The notes under the pieces are model-generated. The model was not told where the DNA came from, ran no database searches, and saw nothing but the letters and a program-made list of their open reading frames with translations. DNA of 64,000 bases from a virus. Positions 23,937 to 31,443 of this stretch are shown piece after piece. Numbering within the stretch: the first letter of the stretch is position 1; every line of letters starts with the position of its first letter. The position numbers and the translations under genes were made by a program. The stretch covers positions 53,071 to 117,070 of IMG/VR virus record IMGVR_UViG_3300025865_000006; one strand, 5' to 3'.

Positions 23937-24399
23937 TAATATTCTTGCCAAGTGTCCTAAGTGTGATCATAGTTTCAATGTCTATGAGTCTAACTTTTCT
24001 ACAATAGTTAGGACACCGCGAGATATTTATAATGCATTTATGTATCTAGCTCCACTAGATCATGAGGAATTGCATATTGCAGTGATGAATACTAAGAATA
24101 AAATTCTTAGTAGGCATCTGATTTATCAGGGTAATATATCTGCATCTCTTGTTAGAGTTGCAGAGGTTCTTCGTGAACCTGTACGTGAAAATGCATCTGG
24201 TTTTGTATTGGTGCATAATCATCCATCCGGTGATCCTACTCCATCTCCCGATGATCTACATCTAACTGCCGAGGTATTGGCAGCAGCCCGTATCTTTGAT
24301 ATTGATCTTCTCGATCATGTCATTGTTGCGGGTACTGAATATGTATCTCTACGTGATCGTGGAGTTTGTTTCGATAGGAAAATTCCAGGGGTTGCATAA
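23911..24399 (+). CDS. radC-like: RadC/JAB-like metalloprotein
   Basis: 162 residues: an N-terminal CPKC knuckle, then the RadC domain with VLVHNHPSGDPTPSPDD, the JAMM signature (HxH...SxxD), and DHVIVAG at the end. RadC proteins occur in phages and mobile elements; their fold is a zinc-dependent deubiquitinase-like hydrolase, but the bacterial substrate is unknown. The N-terminal helix-hairpin-helix of bacterial RadC is replaced by the short zinc knuckle. Confidence 0.8.
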   Translation: MSKLTRVSDNILAKCPKCDHSFNVYESNFSTIVRTPRDIYNAFMYLAPLDHEELHIAVMNTKNKILSRHLIYQGNISASLVRVAEVLREPVRENASGFVLVHNHPSGDPTPSPDDLHLTAEVLAAARIFDIDLLDHVIVAGTEYVSLRDRGVCFDRKIPGVA

Positions 24400-24491
24400 T
24401 GAGTACTCTATTTGATTTGGTCTATCGATACCGCTATTGGCATCAGCTAAAGCGCAATCGTAATTGGCAGCTAAAGCACAGGGGTTGGTAA
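24399..24491 (+). CDS. 30-aa basic microprotein
   Basis: TAATG overlaps at both ends. Aromatic and basic (YRYRYWHQLKRNRNWQLKHRGW). Low complexity leaves doubt; the spacing argues for translation. Confidence 0.35.
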   Translation: MSTLFDLVYRYRYWHQLKRNRNWQLKHRGW

Positions 24492-24805
24492 TGGAGATAA
24501 CTTGTAAAGTTTGTGGTGAGGCTGCTAATACTGTTCCATATAGCATGGCAGGAGAGTATCATAAGTACGGTCCATTAGCCCATGATTTTCAACCTAAGTA
24601 TCCACCATACTATATGGAAGAGTATATTAGCATTTGTCCCGCTTGTGGCAATCCTATTGATTACTGTCAGGGTCATGGAGAGTATGGTGATCCGAATGGT
24701 AATGATATTCTAAATATGCATGATAACGACGATCATTCTGAATGTCATGAGAATTCAGATTGTAGTCCTTATTATATTGAACCTGTAAAAAACGAGGAAG
24801 ATTAA
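24491..24805 (+). CDS. Zinc-binding hypothetical protein, 104 aa
   Basis: ATG at 24491. Two knuckles CKVC and CPACG plus many His/Asp in the C-terminus. Not recognised. Confidence 0.5.
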   Translation: MEITCKVCGEAANTVPYSMAGEYHKYGPLAHDFQPKYPPYYMEEYISICPACGNPIDYCQGHGEYGDPNGNDILNMHDNDDHSECHENSDCSPYYIEPVKNEED

Positions 24806-25141
24806 ATGGGCTATTACACTTCATTTACAATGTCGGTTGATAAGAACGAGGAAGCAGTCGCAAAGTATATTGATGACGCGGATGATAGAAATCTTCACTA
24901 TGTTTTCCAAGATGTTGGGGACAACGATTGGTACGGTAATTCCAAGTGGTATGATCATGATGAAGATATGCGTGCTCTCTCTGCTGTATTTCCTGATGTG
25001 CTTTTCACTCTAACTGGTGAAGGAGAAGAGGCAGGGGATATTTGGCGCAAATGGTATCGTGAAGGTAAGCGTATTGATGCTTGGAAAGCTGATGTACAAA
25101 TTCCTGAACACCCATTTAGTACAACACATTTGGAAGATTGA
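24806..25141 (+). CDS. Conserved phage orphan protein (MGYYTxF family)
   Basis: 111 residues; MGYYTSFTMSV at the start, acidic WYGNSKWYDHDEDM and WRKWYREGKRIDAW later are typical of a broad phage orphan family with unknown role. Confidence 0.7.
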   Translation: MGYYTSFTMSVDKNEEAVAKYIDDADDRNLHYVFQDVGDNDWYGNSKWYDHDEDMRALSAVFPDVLFTLTGEGEEAGDIWRKWYREGKRIDAWKADVQIPEHPFSTTHLED

Positions 25142-25159
25142 TAAGGGATTATAATAATT

Positions 25160-25366
25160 ATGAATGGACTGCGTGCATATAAGGTAATTCGGTCCTATTT
25201 CGATAGGCCCGGATATCATAGAACAATCATTGAACGCTGTACACTAAAAGAAGCACAAGACCATTGTAGTGATCCTGAAACAAGTAGTTCTACTTGCACC
25301 AATAAAGCAGGTAAGGCTAGGACTCGCAGAATGGGTATGTGGTTCGATGGGTACACAGAACGTTAG
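25160..25366 (+). CDS. Conserved phage orphan protein (DPETSSSTC family)
   Basis: 68 residues. LKEAQDHCSDPETSSSTC followed by a basic GKARTRRMG and WFDGYTE is a pattern I know well from diverse phages, always unassigned. Confidence 0.75.
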   Translation: MNGLRAYKVIRSYFDRPGYHRTIIERCTLKEAQDHCSDPETSSSTCTNKAGKARTRRMGMWFDGYTER

Positions 25367-25376
25367 GAGAATGCTG

Positions 25377-25508
25377 ATGAATGAATTTGAACATCCAAAT
25401 CTTGGGAACCATGCAATCGGTTACGATGCACCACTTTGGCCATTGGGCCTTGTTGTGATTGCTATGTGCCTATTGCTAATCGTTGCTATTGCACAAGGAT
25501 TAGGCTGA
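25377..25508 (+). CDS. 43-aa membrane microprotein
   Basis: ATG 25377 preferred over ATG 25371 because TTAGGAGA lies 7 nt upstream. One hydrophobic helix (residues 20-39). Function unknown. Confidence 0.5.
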   Translation: MNEFEHPNLGNHAIGYDAPLWPLGLVVIAMCLLLIVAIAQGLG

Positions 25509-25509
25509 T

Positions 25510-25680
25510 ATGGATGAATTTCTTATTCAGATAGGGCGCTATAAAAGCGCATACAAAACTAGGTATAAGTGTGCTAATCTAATACAAGCATCTCTCTGGT
25601 ACCGAGCAATCAATATTGGTAATGGATATAAGAAACGTCTTATCATGAATGGTAAAGTAAAGATCAGGGAATTTAGCTAA
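25510..25680 (+). CDS. 56-aa basic hypothetical protein
   Basis: ATG 25510, TAA at 25680 overlapping the next ATG. Lysine- and tyrosine-rich. Not recognised. Confidence 0.45.
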   Translation: MDEFLIQIGRYKSAYKTRYKCANLIQASLWYRAINIGNGYKKRLIMNGKVKIREFS

Positions 25681-25874
25681 TGTCTAAGATAGCTGATAGG
25701 TTCTTTAGGTTTGCTGCTGTTGTAGGATGTATTCTACTGGGTACAGATTCACTATTCAGATGTGCAAACGATACAACACCATTTACTGTAGTGGGTGACT
25801 TCATTATAGTATTGTGGGCCTTTGGCTTGGCATATTGGTGGATGTTTAATGCAAAGCAGGATTATAGTGGATGA
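25680..25874 (+). CDS. Two-helix membrane protein, 64 aa
   Basis: Hydrophobic helices at about residues 8-25 and 36-56, cytoplasmic charged ends. TAATG overlap. Function unknown. Confidence 0.55.
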   Translation: MSKIADRFFRFAAVVGCILLGTDSLFRCANDTTPFTVVGDFIIVLWAFGLAYWWMFNAKQDYSG

Positions 25875-25974
25875 TCCAATTGCCCCTATTCGTGGTATCT
25901 ATCATGGATTACTGTTGGGCTGTTCCTTCTGGTATGTATTAGGTCTTATTGTTTTATGGGTGGTAACTAAATGA
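25867..25974 (+). CDS. 35-aa membrane microprotein
   Basis: GTG 25867, TGA 25974 overlapping the next ATG. One hydrophobic helix (residues 14-33). Function unknown. Confidence 0.4.
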   Translation: MDDPIAPIRGIYHGLLLGCSFWYVLGLIVLWVVTK

Positions 25975-26111
25975 AACTTATTCGTTGGCTACTATATAAA
26001 TTCGGGCGCATGAATGACTGTCAGTATCTCCATCCTAATGAAACCCATCATAGATGGGAAAAGAGACAGATCGACTTAATGATTGGGTGTATTGATAATG
26101 ACCTTTCCTAG
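25971..26111 (+). CDS. 46-aa paralogue A of HPN[ED]TH microprotein pair
   Basis: ATG 25971, TAG 26111. Basic N-terminal helix (MKLIRWLLYKFGR), then CQYLHPNETHHRWEKR. It matches the protein at 27119-27277 across about 34 residues, including the C-x-Y-x-HPN-[ED]-TH core that may bind a metal. Confidence 0.55.
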   Translation: MKLIRWLLYKFGRMNDCQYLHPNETHHRWEKRQIDLMIGCIDNDLS

Positions 26112-26349
26112 AATTTCAGCGAGTATTACATTTGCATTTGATCTTGATGAAGAGGGCCTATTTTATCTGCGGCCCGACTGGTTTGATGAAAATGGAGAAT
26201 TTATTGCTACGATTGGTACGGTTTTACATTGGATTAATTTTAGTGGGGGCAAAGATATACTGACTGGGTACTTTGGTGATGATGTAGAAGCTCTAGTTCA
26301 GCAGGGTGATCAGTATGCGATGGATTGGGTAATTGAGGTTGAGAAATGA
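26098..26349 (+). CDS. Hypothetical protein, 83 aa
   Basis: ATG at 26098 rather than the TTG further upstream. Beta-rich (ASITFAFDLDEEGLFYL), acidic. Not recognised. Confidence 0.5.
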   Translation: MTFPRISASITFAFDLDEEGLFYLRPDWFDENGEFIATIGTVLHWINFSGGKDILTGYFGDDVEALVQQGDQYAMDWVIEVEK

Positions 26350-26618
26350 TTGATCTTAGAACCTCGCTTTACTATCATCTACATAGTAATCATTTCCCGC
26401 CTATTGATCCTGTATTCATTGATACAGCAATTTGGGCAATTGGTAAGGTCAATGATTGGGAGGGTGGTTCCACAATAGTCATGCCTAATGGGATTGAGAA
26501 ATCGGCGTGGGATATTGTGGGTGAATTACACCTAAGTTTTTATATTGGTAGTTATGATGATGAGGATACTAGTTTCTATGATGAGGAACCAGAAGTACCG
26601 TCAGGTGGGCCATTCTAA
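26346..26618 (+). CDS. Hypothetical protein, 90 aa
   Basis: Begins MIDLRTSLYYHLHSNHF and ends in a very acidic DDEDTSFYDEEPEV tail. Coupled by overlaps on both sides. Not recognised. Confidence 0.5.
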   Translation: MIDLRTSLYYHLHSNHFPPIDPVFIDTAIWAIGKVNDWEGGSTIVMPNGIEKSAWDIVGELHLSFYIGSYDDEDTSFYDEEPEVPSGGPF

Positions 26619-26917
26619 TGTATAAAGCAATTCTCTTCTCAGTTGACGGCGAAGATTTTGTTATCGATTATCGAAACAAGAAAACAATCAATGAAGTAGA
26701 AGAACTACTTGCTAATCAGGGTAGCCGATGGTTCTTCTATCCTTGGGAATTTGTGATTACAGATAACCATAAATATTTTGGAGCGGTTCCTAAACAGAGA
26801 ATTGTATCTGTTCCAATGTGGCCAGAGGAATTGCAAGACTTAAAGGGTAAGACTATTAGAACAGTAAAGAAGTATCTCAAAGAGAATGGTGTACCATTGG
26901 CGGTGGCAATCTCATGA
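26618..26917 (+). CDS. Hypothetical protein, 99 aa
   Basis: Alpha/beta protein with DYRNKKTINEVEELL and a lysine-rich C-terminal helix. Not recognised. Confidence 0.5.
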   Translation: MYKAILFSVDGEDFVIDYRNKKTINEVEELLANQGSRWFFYPWEFVITDNHKYFGAVPKQRIVSVPMWPEELQDLKGKTIRTVKKYLKENGVPLAVAIS

Positions 26918-27117
26918 TTCATAAATTCAAGCCTAAGCCCGGATATATGGTTAGTGGGCCATGTGCTAAGTGCGGAAATACAAATACAAATGAGGCCCAA
27001 CATGGGCACTCATGTACGGGTAAGATTATATCACCAATGGGAACCGAAGCATATTGTTATGAGTGTTTCACAAGATATGAACGGTCTGATATTCCAGCAT
27101 TTGTGAAAGCGAGATAA
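26914..27117 (+). CDS. Zinc-ribbon microprotein, 67 aa
   Basis: CAKCGNTNTNEAQHGHSC and CYEC give a clear treble-clef or ribbon-type zinc site. Function unknown. Confidence 0.55.
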   Translation: MIHKFKPKPGYMVSGPCAKCGNTNTNEAQHGHSCTGKIISPMGTEAYCYECFTRYERSDIPAFVKAR

Positions 27118-27118
27118 G

Positions 27119-27277
27119 ATGAAGCGTTTAGTTAGATGGTTCAAATTCAAAATTGGGCACATTGATTGGTGTGAGTATACTCATCCTAATGATACTCATT
27201 GGGGGTGGGAGCAAAAGGTTATTGCTAAAGACCCCTATGCTCTAGAGAAATTCTATGGAGTGAAGAAAAAGAGTTGA
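27119..27277 (+). CDS. 52-aa paralogue B of HPN[ED]TH microprotein pair
   Basis: ATG 27119, TGA 27277. MKRLVRWFKFKIG then CEYTHPNDTHWGWEQK aligns with the 25971-26111 protein. The stop lies inside the promoter at 27274. Confidence 0.55.
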   Translation: MKRLVRWFKFKIGHIDWCEYTHPNDTHWGWEQKVIAKDPYALEKFYGVKKKS

Positions 27278-27303
27278 ACTTCGGGGGCAAGAAGGGCTAT
27301 AAT
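27274..27303 (+). promoter_or_regulatory. Sigma70-type promoter, rightward
   Basis: TTGAAC (27274-27279), 18 bp, perfect TATAAT (27298-27303), 38 bp before the next ATG. Confidence 0.65.
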
Positions 27304-27341
27304 AGTCCATAAGCTATAGAACCAGAAGAAAGGAAAGGCAG

Positions 27342-27833
27342 ATGACAACTAAGAAAGTTGAACCGATTACCTTTGCGCTCAAAGGTGTAACAACTAGTGC
27401 CACAGGTAGATACGGATTCTACTCAGGCTACAGCTATGACCAATTGATTGCTCATCGTAGAACTAAGTGGTCACGTAAATATCTATCTCTTCGTATGTGT
27501 GAACGAGGATGGCATGTTGTGCTTCCTCAGAGTTTTTCCGAATATGGCCCTTCTATCCACGGCTTCATCAATGGCTATCTTAGAGCAGATCAGATTTGGC
27601 TTGTTGCTGTAAGGGGTAATCAACGTATCGATAGCCATAAAGCAGTATTCGGTCAGATGAAGTTTCTTAGTCTTATTAGTAAAGCTAAGCGCTACTCACT
27701 ATATGCAAGAAAAGGCGACCTGCAACCTGATAAGTTGCATAAACTGTTTGACGAAGCAGTAGCCAAAGTCAAAGCTAATCCCAAGTATTACGGAATTGAA
27801 GAGGGCTGTTGGAATGCTAAAGACAACGTATAA
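27342..27833 (+). CDS. DUF7666-like hypothetical protein
   Basis: 163 residues behind its own promoter and an AGAAAGGAAAGG leader. CERGWHVVLPQSFSEY and YLRADQIWLVAVRG match in layout the CVRGYHV...WIVQTRG segment of the protein at 4891-5340, suggesting distant paralogy. The role is unknown. Confidence 0.55.
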   Translation: MTTKKVEPITFALKGVTTSATGRYGFYSGYSYDQLIAHRRTKWSRKYLSLRMCERGWHVVLPQSFSEYGPSIHGFINGYLRADQIWLVAVRGNQRIDSHKAVFGQMKFLSLISKAKRYSLYARKGDLQPDKLHKLFDEAVAKVKANPKYYGIEEGCWNAKDNV

Positions 27834-28005
27834 GCTGATCTGCGATCATTGTGAGGATGAGATTATGATTGGTACAAAAACAATCACACTCATTGAGGGA
27901 ACTTTTCTAGGCATCAATGCAACAACAAATGATTCTGATGATATTAAGAATCGAAAAGATCGGCACTATCATCCTACCTGCTTTGATGAGTATTGTCAGT
28001 CGTAA
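27814..28005 (+). CDS. Zinc-binding microprotein, 63 aa
   Basis: ATG 27814 preferred over an upstream in-frame TTG. CDHC and HYHPTCFDEYC suggest a zinc site. Overlaps the previous gene by 20 bp. Confidence 0.5.
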   Translation: MLKTTYKLICDHCEDEIMIGTKTITLIEGTFLGINATTNDSDDIKNRKDRHYHPTCFDEYCQS

Positions 28006-28021
28006 GGGGGTGTAAATAATT

Positions 28022-28117
28022 ATGGGTCATGATGGGTTTTATATTACTTTGAATGTTGTGCGCTGGTCTTTTTGGGTTAGCGTTATCGCTATTGCAATCC
28101 TTACAGTTACGAGTTAG
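28022..28117 (+). CDS. 31-aa membrane microprotein, MGHDGF pair A
   Basis: ATG 28022, TAG 28117. MGHDGFYITLNVVRWSFW then a hydrophobic helix. A near copy lies at 29419-29511 (MGHDGFWIALDIVRWSFF), so the ORF is under selection. AAGGGGGTG precedes the start. Confidence 0.6.
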   Translation: MGHDGFYITLNVVRWSFWVSVIAIAILTVTS

Positions 28118-28119
28118 AG

Positions 28120-28326
28120 ATGAAACATAGATTGATCAGTATCCACAAAGACGTGTCAACTCACGTAAATGTGGAATTCTGGATTACAACATTTATCTGT
28201 GAGTGTGGCTTCACAGGCTATGCTGAATCAGCATTTGATAGCCATATCCTAGAGATGGGTGTTGAGGATATTACTGATGCTATGATGAAAGCATTTTCAG
28301 AGTCTTTCAAGAAAGACGATTCCTGA
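28120..28326 (+). CDS. Hypothetical protein, 68 aa
   Basis: Contains CECGFTGYAESAFDSH, a short Cys/His knuckle, and a charged C-terminus. Last gene before the repeat-rich accessory region. Confidence 0.5.
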   Translation: MKHRLISIHKDVSTHVNVEFWITTFICECGFTGYAESAFDSHILEMGVEDITDAMMKAFSESFKKDDS

Positions 28327-28532
28327 AACATTCAGAAAAGGGCGCATGGTAGTATCTCATTATAACGTATATACTGATACACTAAGTATAGATGCTAGAC
28401 TAAAGACAATAGCTGGATATGTGACTATACGGTAACATATCAGTAATTGCAAAGCAGTTGCGCAACCATAATAGTGTTACTAAATCAATTCTGTTACCTA
28501 GACCACAAATTAATTCAATGTATATCGCTATT

Positions 28533-28573
28533 GCGGAGCTATTTATCATTTGATAAGTGGCTCCGCTTTTTTT
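28533..28573 (+). terminator. Rho-independent terminator of the rightward block
   Basis: GCGGAGC / GCTCCGC stem with inner TTATC/GATAA pairing, then T7. Strong canonical form. Confidence 0.9.
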
Positions 28574-28597
28574 CTATCTAAAATAGCTCTATTTTCA

Positions 28598-28606
28598 TGC
28601 TATAAT
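28598..28606 (+). promoter_or_regulatory. Extended -10 promoter element
   Basis: TGC-TATAAT (28598-28606) directly after the terminator; no good -35, which extended -10 promoters can lack. Confidence 0.4.
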
Positions 28607-28860
28607 CCAGGTGTTTGAGTAGCGTACAATATACGTTCATTATCATTCACTATATGTTCATTATATAAATATCGATATCCACATTGATTTAGCCAATGGA
28701 GCATTGAGGGTACTCTGCTGTTACCTGGAACAATCTATTATTATATCTATATAAAATAAAACATGCCTATCTCTATTGAATTAGCCAATGGAGCGTGGGA
28801 GGGTACGGGCGCGGCGCAGGGCGGAAAATAGCCAATTACACCTGGCATAAAACTATCTCC

Positions 28861-28889
28861 TTGACAACGAATTGTGGCGGGTGTAAACT
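28861..28889 (+). promoter_or_regulatory. Sigma70-type promoter
   Basis: TTGACA (28861-28866), 17 bp, TAAACT (28884-28889), 22 bp before the ATG of a 33-aa ORF. Confidence 0.6.
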
Positions 28890-28911
28890 TGAGAGAGGCA
28901 CAGGAAATAGG

Positions 28912-29013
28912 ATGACAGAAATAGCATCCAATTACATAGATAAGGAAAACCACATGATGATTGCGGAAGCAATTATCAATCGCAGAAAGGAAATCAATCG
29001 AAATGGCTACTAA
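28912..29013 (+). CDS. 33-aa microprotein
   Basis: ATG 28912 after ACAGGAAATAGG, TAA 29013, directly behind a good promoter. Helical, IAEAIINRRKEINRN. Overlaps the next gene. Not recognised. Confidence 0.45.
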   Translation: MTEIASNYIDKENHMMIAEAIINRRKEINRNGY

Positions 29014-29188
29014 GCTGAATGACAAGCCAGTTCTAATCTATGGACCAAACGGTAAGCCACTCGTTTTCACCGAAAAGAGGACCATTGGCTTTGGAAAGCC
29101 AATCTCATCCCCCACGCAATGCGAAATTGATATCGAACTTCAAGATCGTTTTGAGTTCGCTTTCCCCGATAGCAGAAAGGTCAACTAA
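29003..29188 (+). CDS. Hypothetical protein, 61 aa
   Basis: ATG 29003. Beta-rich (KPVLIYGPNGKPLVFTEKR), no motif recognised. Confidence 0.45.
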   Translation: MATKLNDKPVLIYGPNGKPLVFTEKRTIGFGKPISSPTQCEIDIELQDRFEFAFPDSRKVN

Positions 29189-29192
29189 TCCA

Positions 29193-29411
29193 ATGGCATA
29201 TTGTGAGCGCACTCCTGAAGAAGTTCAATTTGGGCGCATGATCAATCGAAAGATTGAAGAATGCAAGTGTGCAATTGATAATTGCATTGGTGCTGCTCCA
29301 ATCTACACTTTCGATAATCCTCTAAACAAGGAACGCATTCTGGACGAATTGTCATTCGCAAAGAGTTTGATCAATCAATTGATGAGTGAAATCTCAGAAA
29401 GCGAGAAGTAA
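29193..29411 (+). CDS. Hypothetical protein, 72 aa
   Basis: ATG 29193. Helical, with ECKCAIDNC cysteines and a C-terminal helix. Not recognised. Confidence 0.45.
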   Translation: MAYCERTPEEVQFGRMINRKIEECKCAIDNCIGAAPIYTFDNPLNKERILDELSFAKSLINQLMSEISESEK

Positions 29412-29418
29412 AAACATC

Positions 29419-29511
29419 ATGGGTCACGATGGTTTCTGGATTGCATTAGACATTGTGCGTTGGTCTTTCTTCGCCATTGTTATCATCATCTCAATTCATA
29501 TCGCTTTCTAG
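29419..29511 (+). CDS. 30-aa membrane microprotein, MGHDGF pair B
   Basis: ATG 29419, TAG 29511. MGHDGFWIALDIVRWSFF then a hydrophobic helix; paralogue of 28022-28117. Confidence 0.6.
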   Translation: MGHDGFWIALDIVRWSFFAIVIIISIHIAF

Positions 29512-29513
29512 AA

Positions 29514-29645
29514 ATGAAAAACTATCTGTTTGAAACGCTACAGGGTTTGGGCATTGTATTAGGTTCTGTTCTGTTCTGTTGGATACTAGCATACGCTATC
29601 GCTATGCTAATGCTACAAATGGGAATTGTTATACATTTGAATTAG
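29514..29645 (+). CDS. 43-aa membrane protein
   Basis: ATG 29514 right after the previous stop. One long hydrophobic helix (residues 10-40). Function unknown. Confidence 0.5.
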   Translation: MKNYLFETLQGLGIVLGSVLFCWILAYAIAMLMLQMGIVIHLN

Positions 29646-30002
29646 AGTTACTATTCTGTTACCGTTACCTATAGATAAAAACATTTATATCTATATTCAA
29701 ATATTCATATATACAAACATTCAAATATTCATATATACAAACATTTATATTTATATCCCTTTCCATATTTTTAGCCAATGGAGAAAGCGCATATATGCGC
29801 TCATGCGCATATGCGCATATGATCCCCGCTGCGGACAGGGTAGAGGCACGCGCGCGTATATCACAAACGCTTAGCGCTGTCAAGTGCCAAACGGCCCTAA
29901 TTCTAATGACCTTTGGCACTGGATACAATGATTGCCCGGTGTACAATAGCAGCATACCCGAACAACAAAGGGTCGGGGCGCACGAAAGGATCGAAAAAAA
30001 GA
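29646..30002. repeat. AT-rich and palindromic repeat region
   Basis: No ORF. A CTGTTACC copy (29656), a 24-bp tandem repeat (29698-29721, 29722-29745; unit begins CAAATATTC), a TTAGCCAATGGAG copy (29771), alternating GCGCATAT palindromes (29787-29821) and an AGTGCCAAACGGCC/GACCTTTGGCACT pair (29883-29920) just before the GC-rich gene. Confidence 0.6.
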
Positions 30003-30311
30003 ATGGCAACAAAGACGGTCACGTACCACGTCAACGCGATGCGGGTAACGTTCCCCTCGCCCAAGGTCGCAGCGAAAAACCCGGAAAGGTTCGCGACAAT
30101 CGCGGGCACGTTCGCGGACACAAAGGGCGTCAAGCTCTCCATCGTGACAAAGAACGTCACAAAGGCCGAGGCGGGCAACGCGGCGACGGTCATCGATGCC
30201 GATGCGGGCATCCTGACACTCCCCGCCGGTCAGCGTGGACGAAAGCCCGCTGTCGGAGCAACCGGAAGCGCGGTCAAGGCGGCTCTCGCGGCCCTGCGCG
30301 GCGCCAAGTAA
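30003..30311 (+). CDS. GC-rich basic protein, 102 aa
   Basis: ATG 30003, GAAAGGA upstream. Alanine/lysine-rich, with VIDADAGILTLPAGQRGRKPA and an alanine-rich C-terminal helix. Composition is far more GC-rich than the neighbours, so it is probably a recent import. The RGRKP patch suggests nucleic-acid contact; no family recognised. Confidence 0.6.
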   Translation: MATKTVTYHVNAMRVTFPSPKVAAKNPERFATIAGTFADTKGVKLSIVTKNVTKAEAGNAATVIDADAGILTLPAGQRGRKPAVGATGSAVKAALAALRGAK

Positions 30312-30856
30312 GGCCCAAAAAACAAGTGCCAAACGGCCTAAAGAAAGGGGCCGTTTGGCACTATACAATGGACACTACTTTCAAGAAGGTAGTGTATGGT
30401 GGATGGTATCCTGTACACTATTGTAGTGTCCATTGTATAGTGCCGTTTGTCACAAAAGAATAATGACCTTTGGCACTACACAAAGAGGTAGAAAGTTACG
30501 CTACAGGCCCGATAGGGTCTGGATGGGCGGGCAAGTATGCCTCTTTGTATAGTGCCAAAGGTCACAAAAGAATGTGACCAATGGCCCTTGACAAAGGCAA
30601 ATAGAATATCCGTTCTGTTTGCGTTTTTAGCCAATAGACTAAGGCTGTTCTACTGTTCTGTTATATGCATATGCACATATATGCATATGCGCATATACGC
30701 ATATGTACTAGGCACCATACACATGCACGTATGCGCATGTATGCATACATGATTTTTCAGGGCGTATACTCCTGGGGAGTATCAAACGCTTGACACTGTA
30801 TGCTATGCTCGGCCTATCGCACGAAAGCGAGCGGCAGAGCATAGAGGGTATGCACC
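30312..30856. repeat. Cluster of long inverted repeats
   Basis: 545 bp without a credible gene. Stem I: 30325-30338 with 30349-30362 (14 bp, exact). Stem II: 30357-30378 with 30423-30444 (22 bp, exact). Stem III: 30464-30488 with 30540-30564 (25 bp, one mismatch). All arms share AGTGCC(AAA); stems I and II use the same GGCACT and exclude each other. Then follow a TTAGCCAATAGA copy (30627) and a run of GCATATGC-type palindromes (30664-30755). Confidence 0.75.
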
Positions 30857-31387
30857 ATGACAACGCAGGTCCGCTACTGGCACGGCGGGATCAAGGTCGG
30901 CAATATTGCCGAAGCGCTACAGGCTATGGTCGGCACGTTGGAATATCTCGACTCAGGATCATTCCGAAACGTGTATATCAATGCTGCGCGCAGCGTCGTC
31001 TATAAGGTGGAAGATGCTACTAGTACGCTACAGGATGGGGCCGATAACACGCGCGAGTATGAGGCAGAGAGACTACTAGCCGAATGCGGTTGCGCCGCTC
31101 GCGCCTATGCCGTCCCATGTACCCTGTACACTACTGGCACGGGCCGCACCATAATTGCCATGCCATATTATCCTCGGCCGGGATATGCGGCGTTCATTGG
31201 CACGCGCGAGCAGTTTGTACGGAATATCCGCGCGCATAATGCTCACGATCATGCTCCCGTCATCGCGGATATGTTGGAGGACAACTATCGCACCGATGCA
31301 CGCGGCAACATTCGTATCACAGACTTGAACCTAGATGTAGCCGAGTATCAATTCCTCGTGGAGACGGAGACTACGGGACGGCTCTAG
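30857..31387 (+). CDS. Protein-kinase-like fold protein, 176 aa
   Basis: Has the kinase-like order: glycine-loop-like LDSGSFRNVY, VVYKVE (candidate ATP-anchoring lysine), a YEAERLLAECG helix, hinge-like IIAMPYYP, DMLEDN (like the DxxxxN catalytic loop) and RITDLN at the DFG position. At 176 residues it is minimal, and the lobes are unusually short, so activity is uncertain. It could modify host proteins or be a pseudokinase. GC-rich like the gene at 30003. Confidence 0.55.
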   Translation: MTTQVRYWHGGIKVGNIAEALQAMVGTLEYLDSGSFRNVYINAARSVVYKVEDATSTLQDGADNTREYEAERLLAECGCAARAYAVPCTLYTTGTGRTIIAMPYYPRPGYAAFIGTREQFVRNIRAHNAHDHAPVIADMLEDNYRTDARGNIRITDLNLDVAEYQFLVETETTGRL

Positions 31388-31411
31388 ATGTAGGCTACCA
31401 GAGGGTAGGAA

Positions 31412-31443
31412 AAGGCTAGGGTACCCGCTAATACCCTAGCCTT
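31412..31443. terminator. Hairpin between convergent blocks
   Basis: AAGGCTAGGGTA / TACCCTAGCCTT, 12-bp perfect stem with 8-nt loop, followed by TATA and not a T-run. Confidence 0.6.

Larger units (their letters stand above)
28327..28911. other. Repeat-rich intergenic region
   Basis: 585 bp without a convincing ORF. It holds a hairpin GATATGT/ACATATC near 28417, two CTGTTACC octamers (28491, 28718), a terminator (28533-28573), an extended -10 promoter (28601), two TTAGCCAATGGAGC copies (28689, 28781) and a promoter at 28861. Confidence 0.6.

Noticed and set aside
29698-29745. CRISPR array or iteron origin
   Set aside because: Only two direct copies, no spacers, no further copies nearby.
30003-31387. 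Insertion sequence
   Set aside because: The inverted repeats do not bracket a transposase; the two GC-rich ORFs resemble no transposase or integrase.
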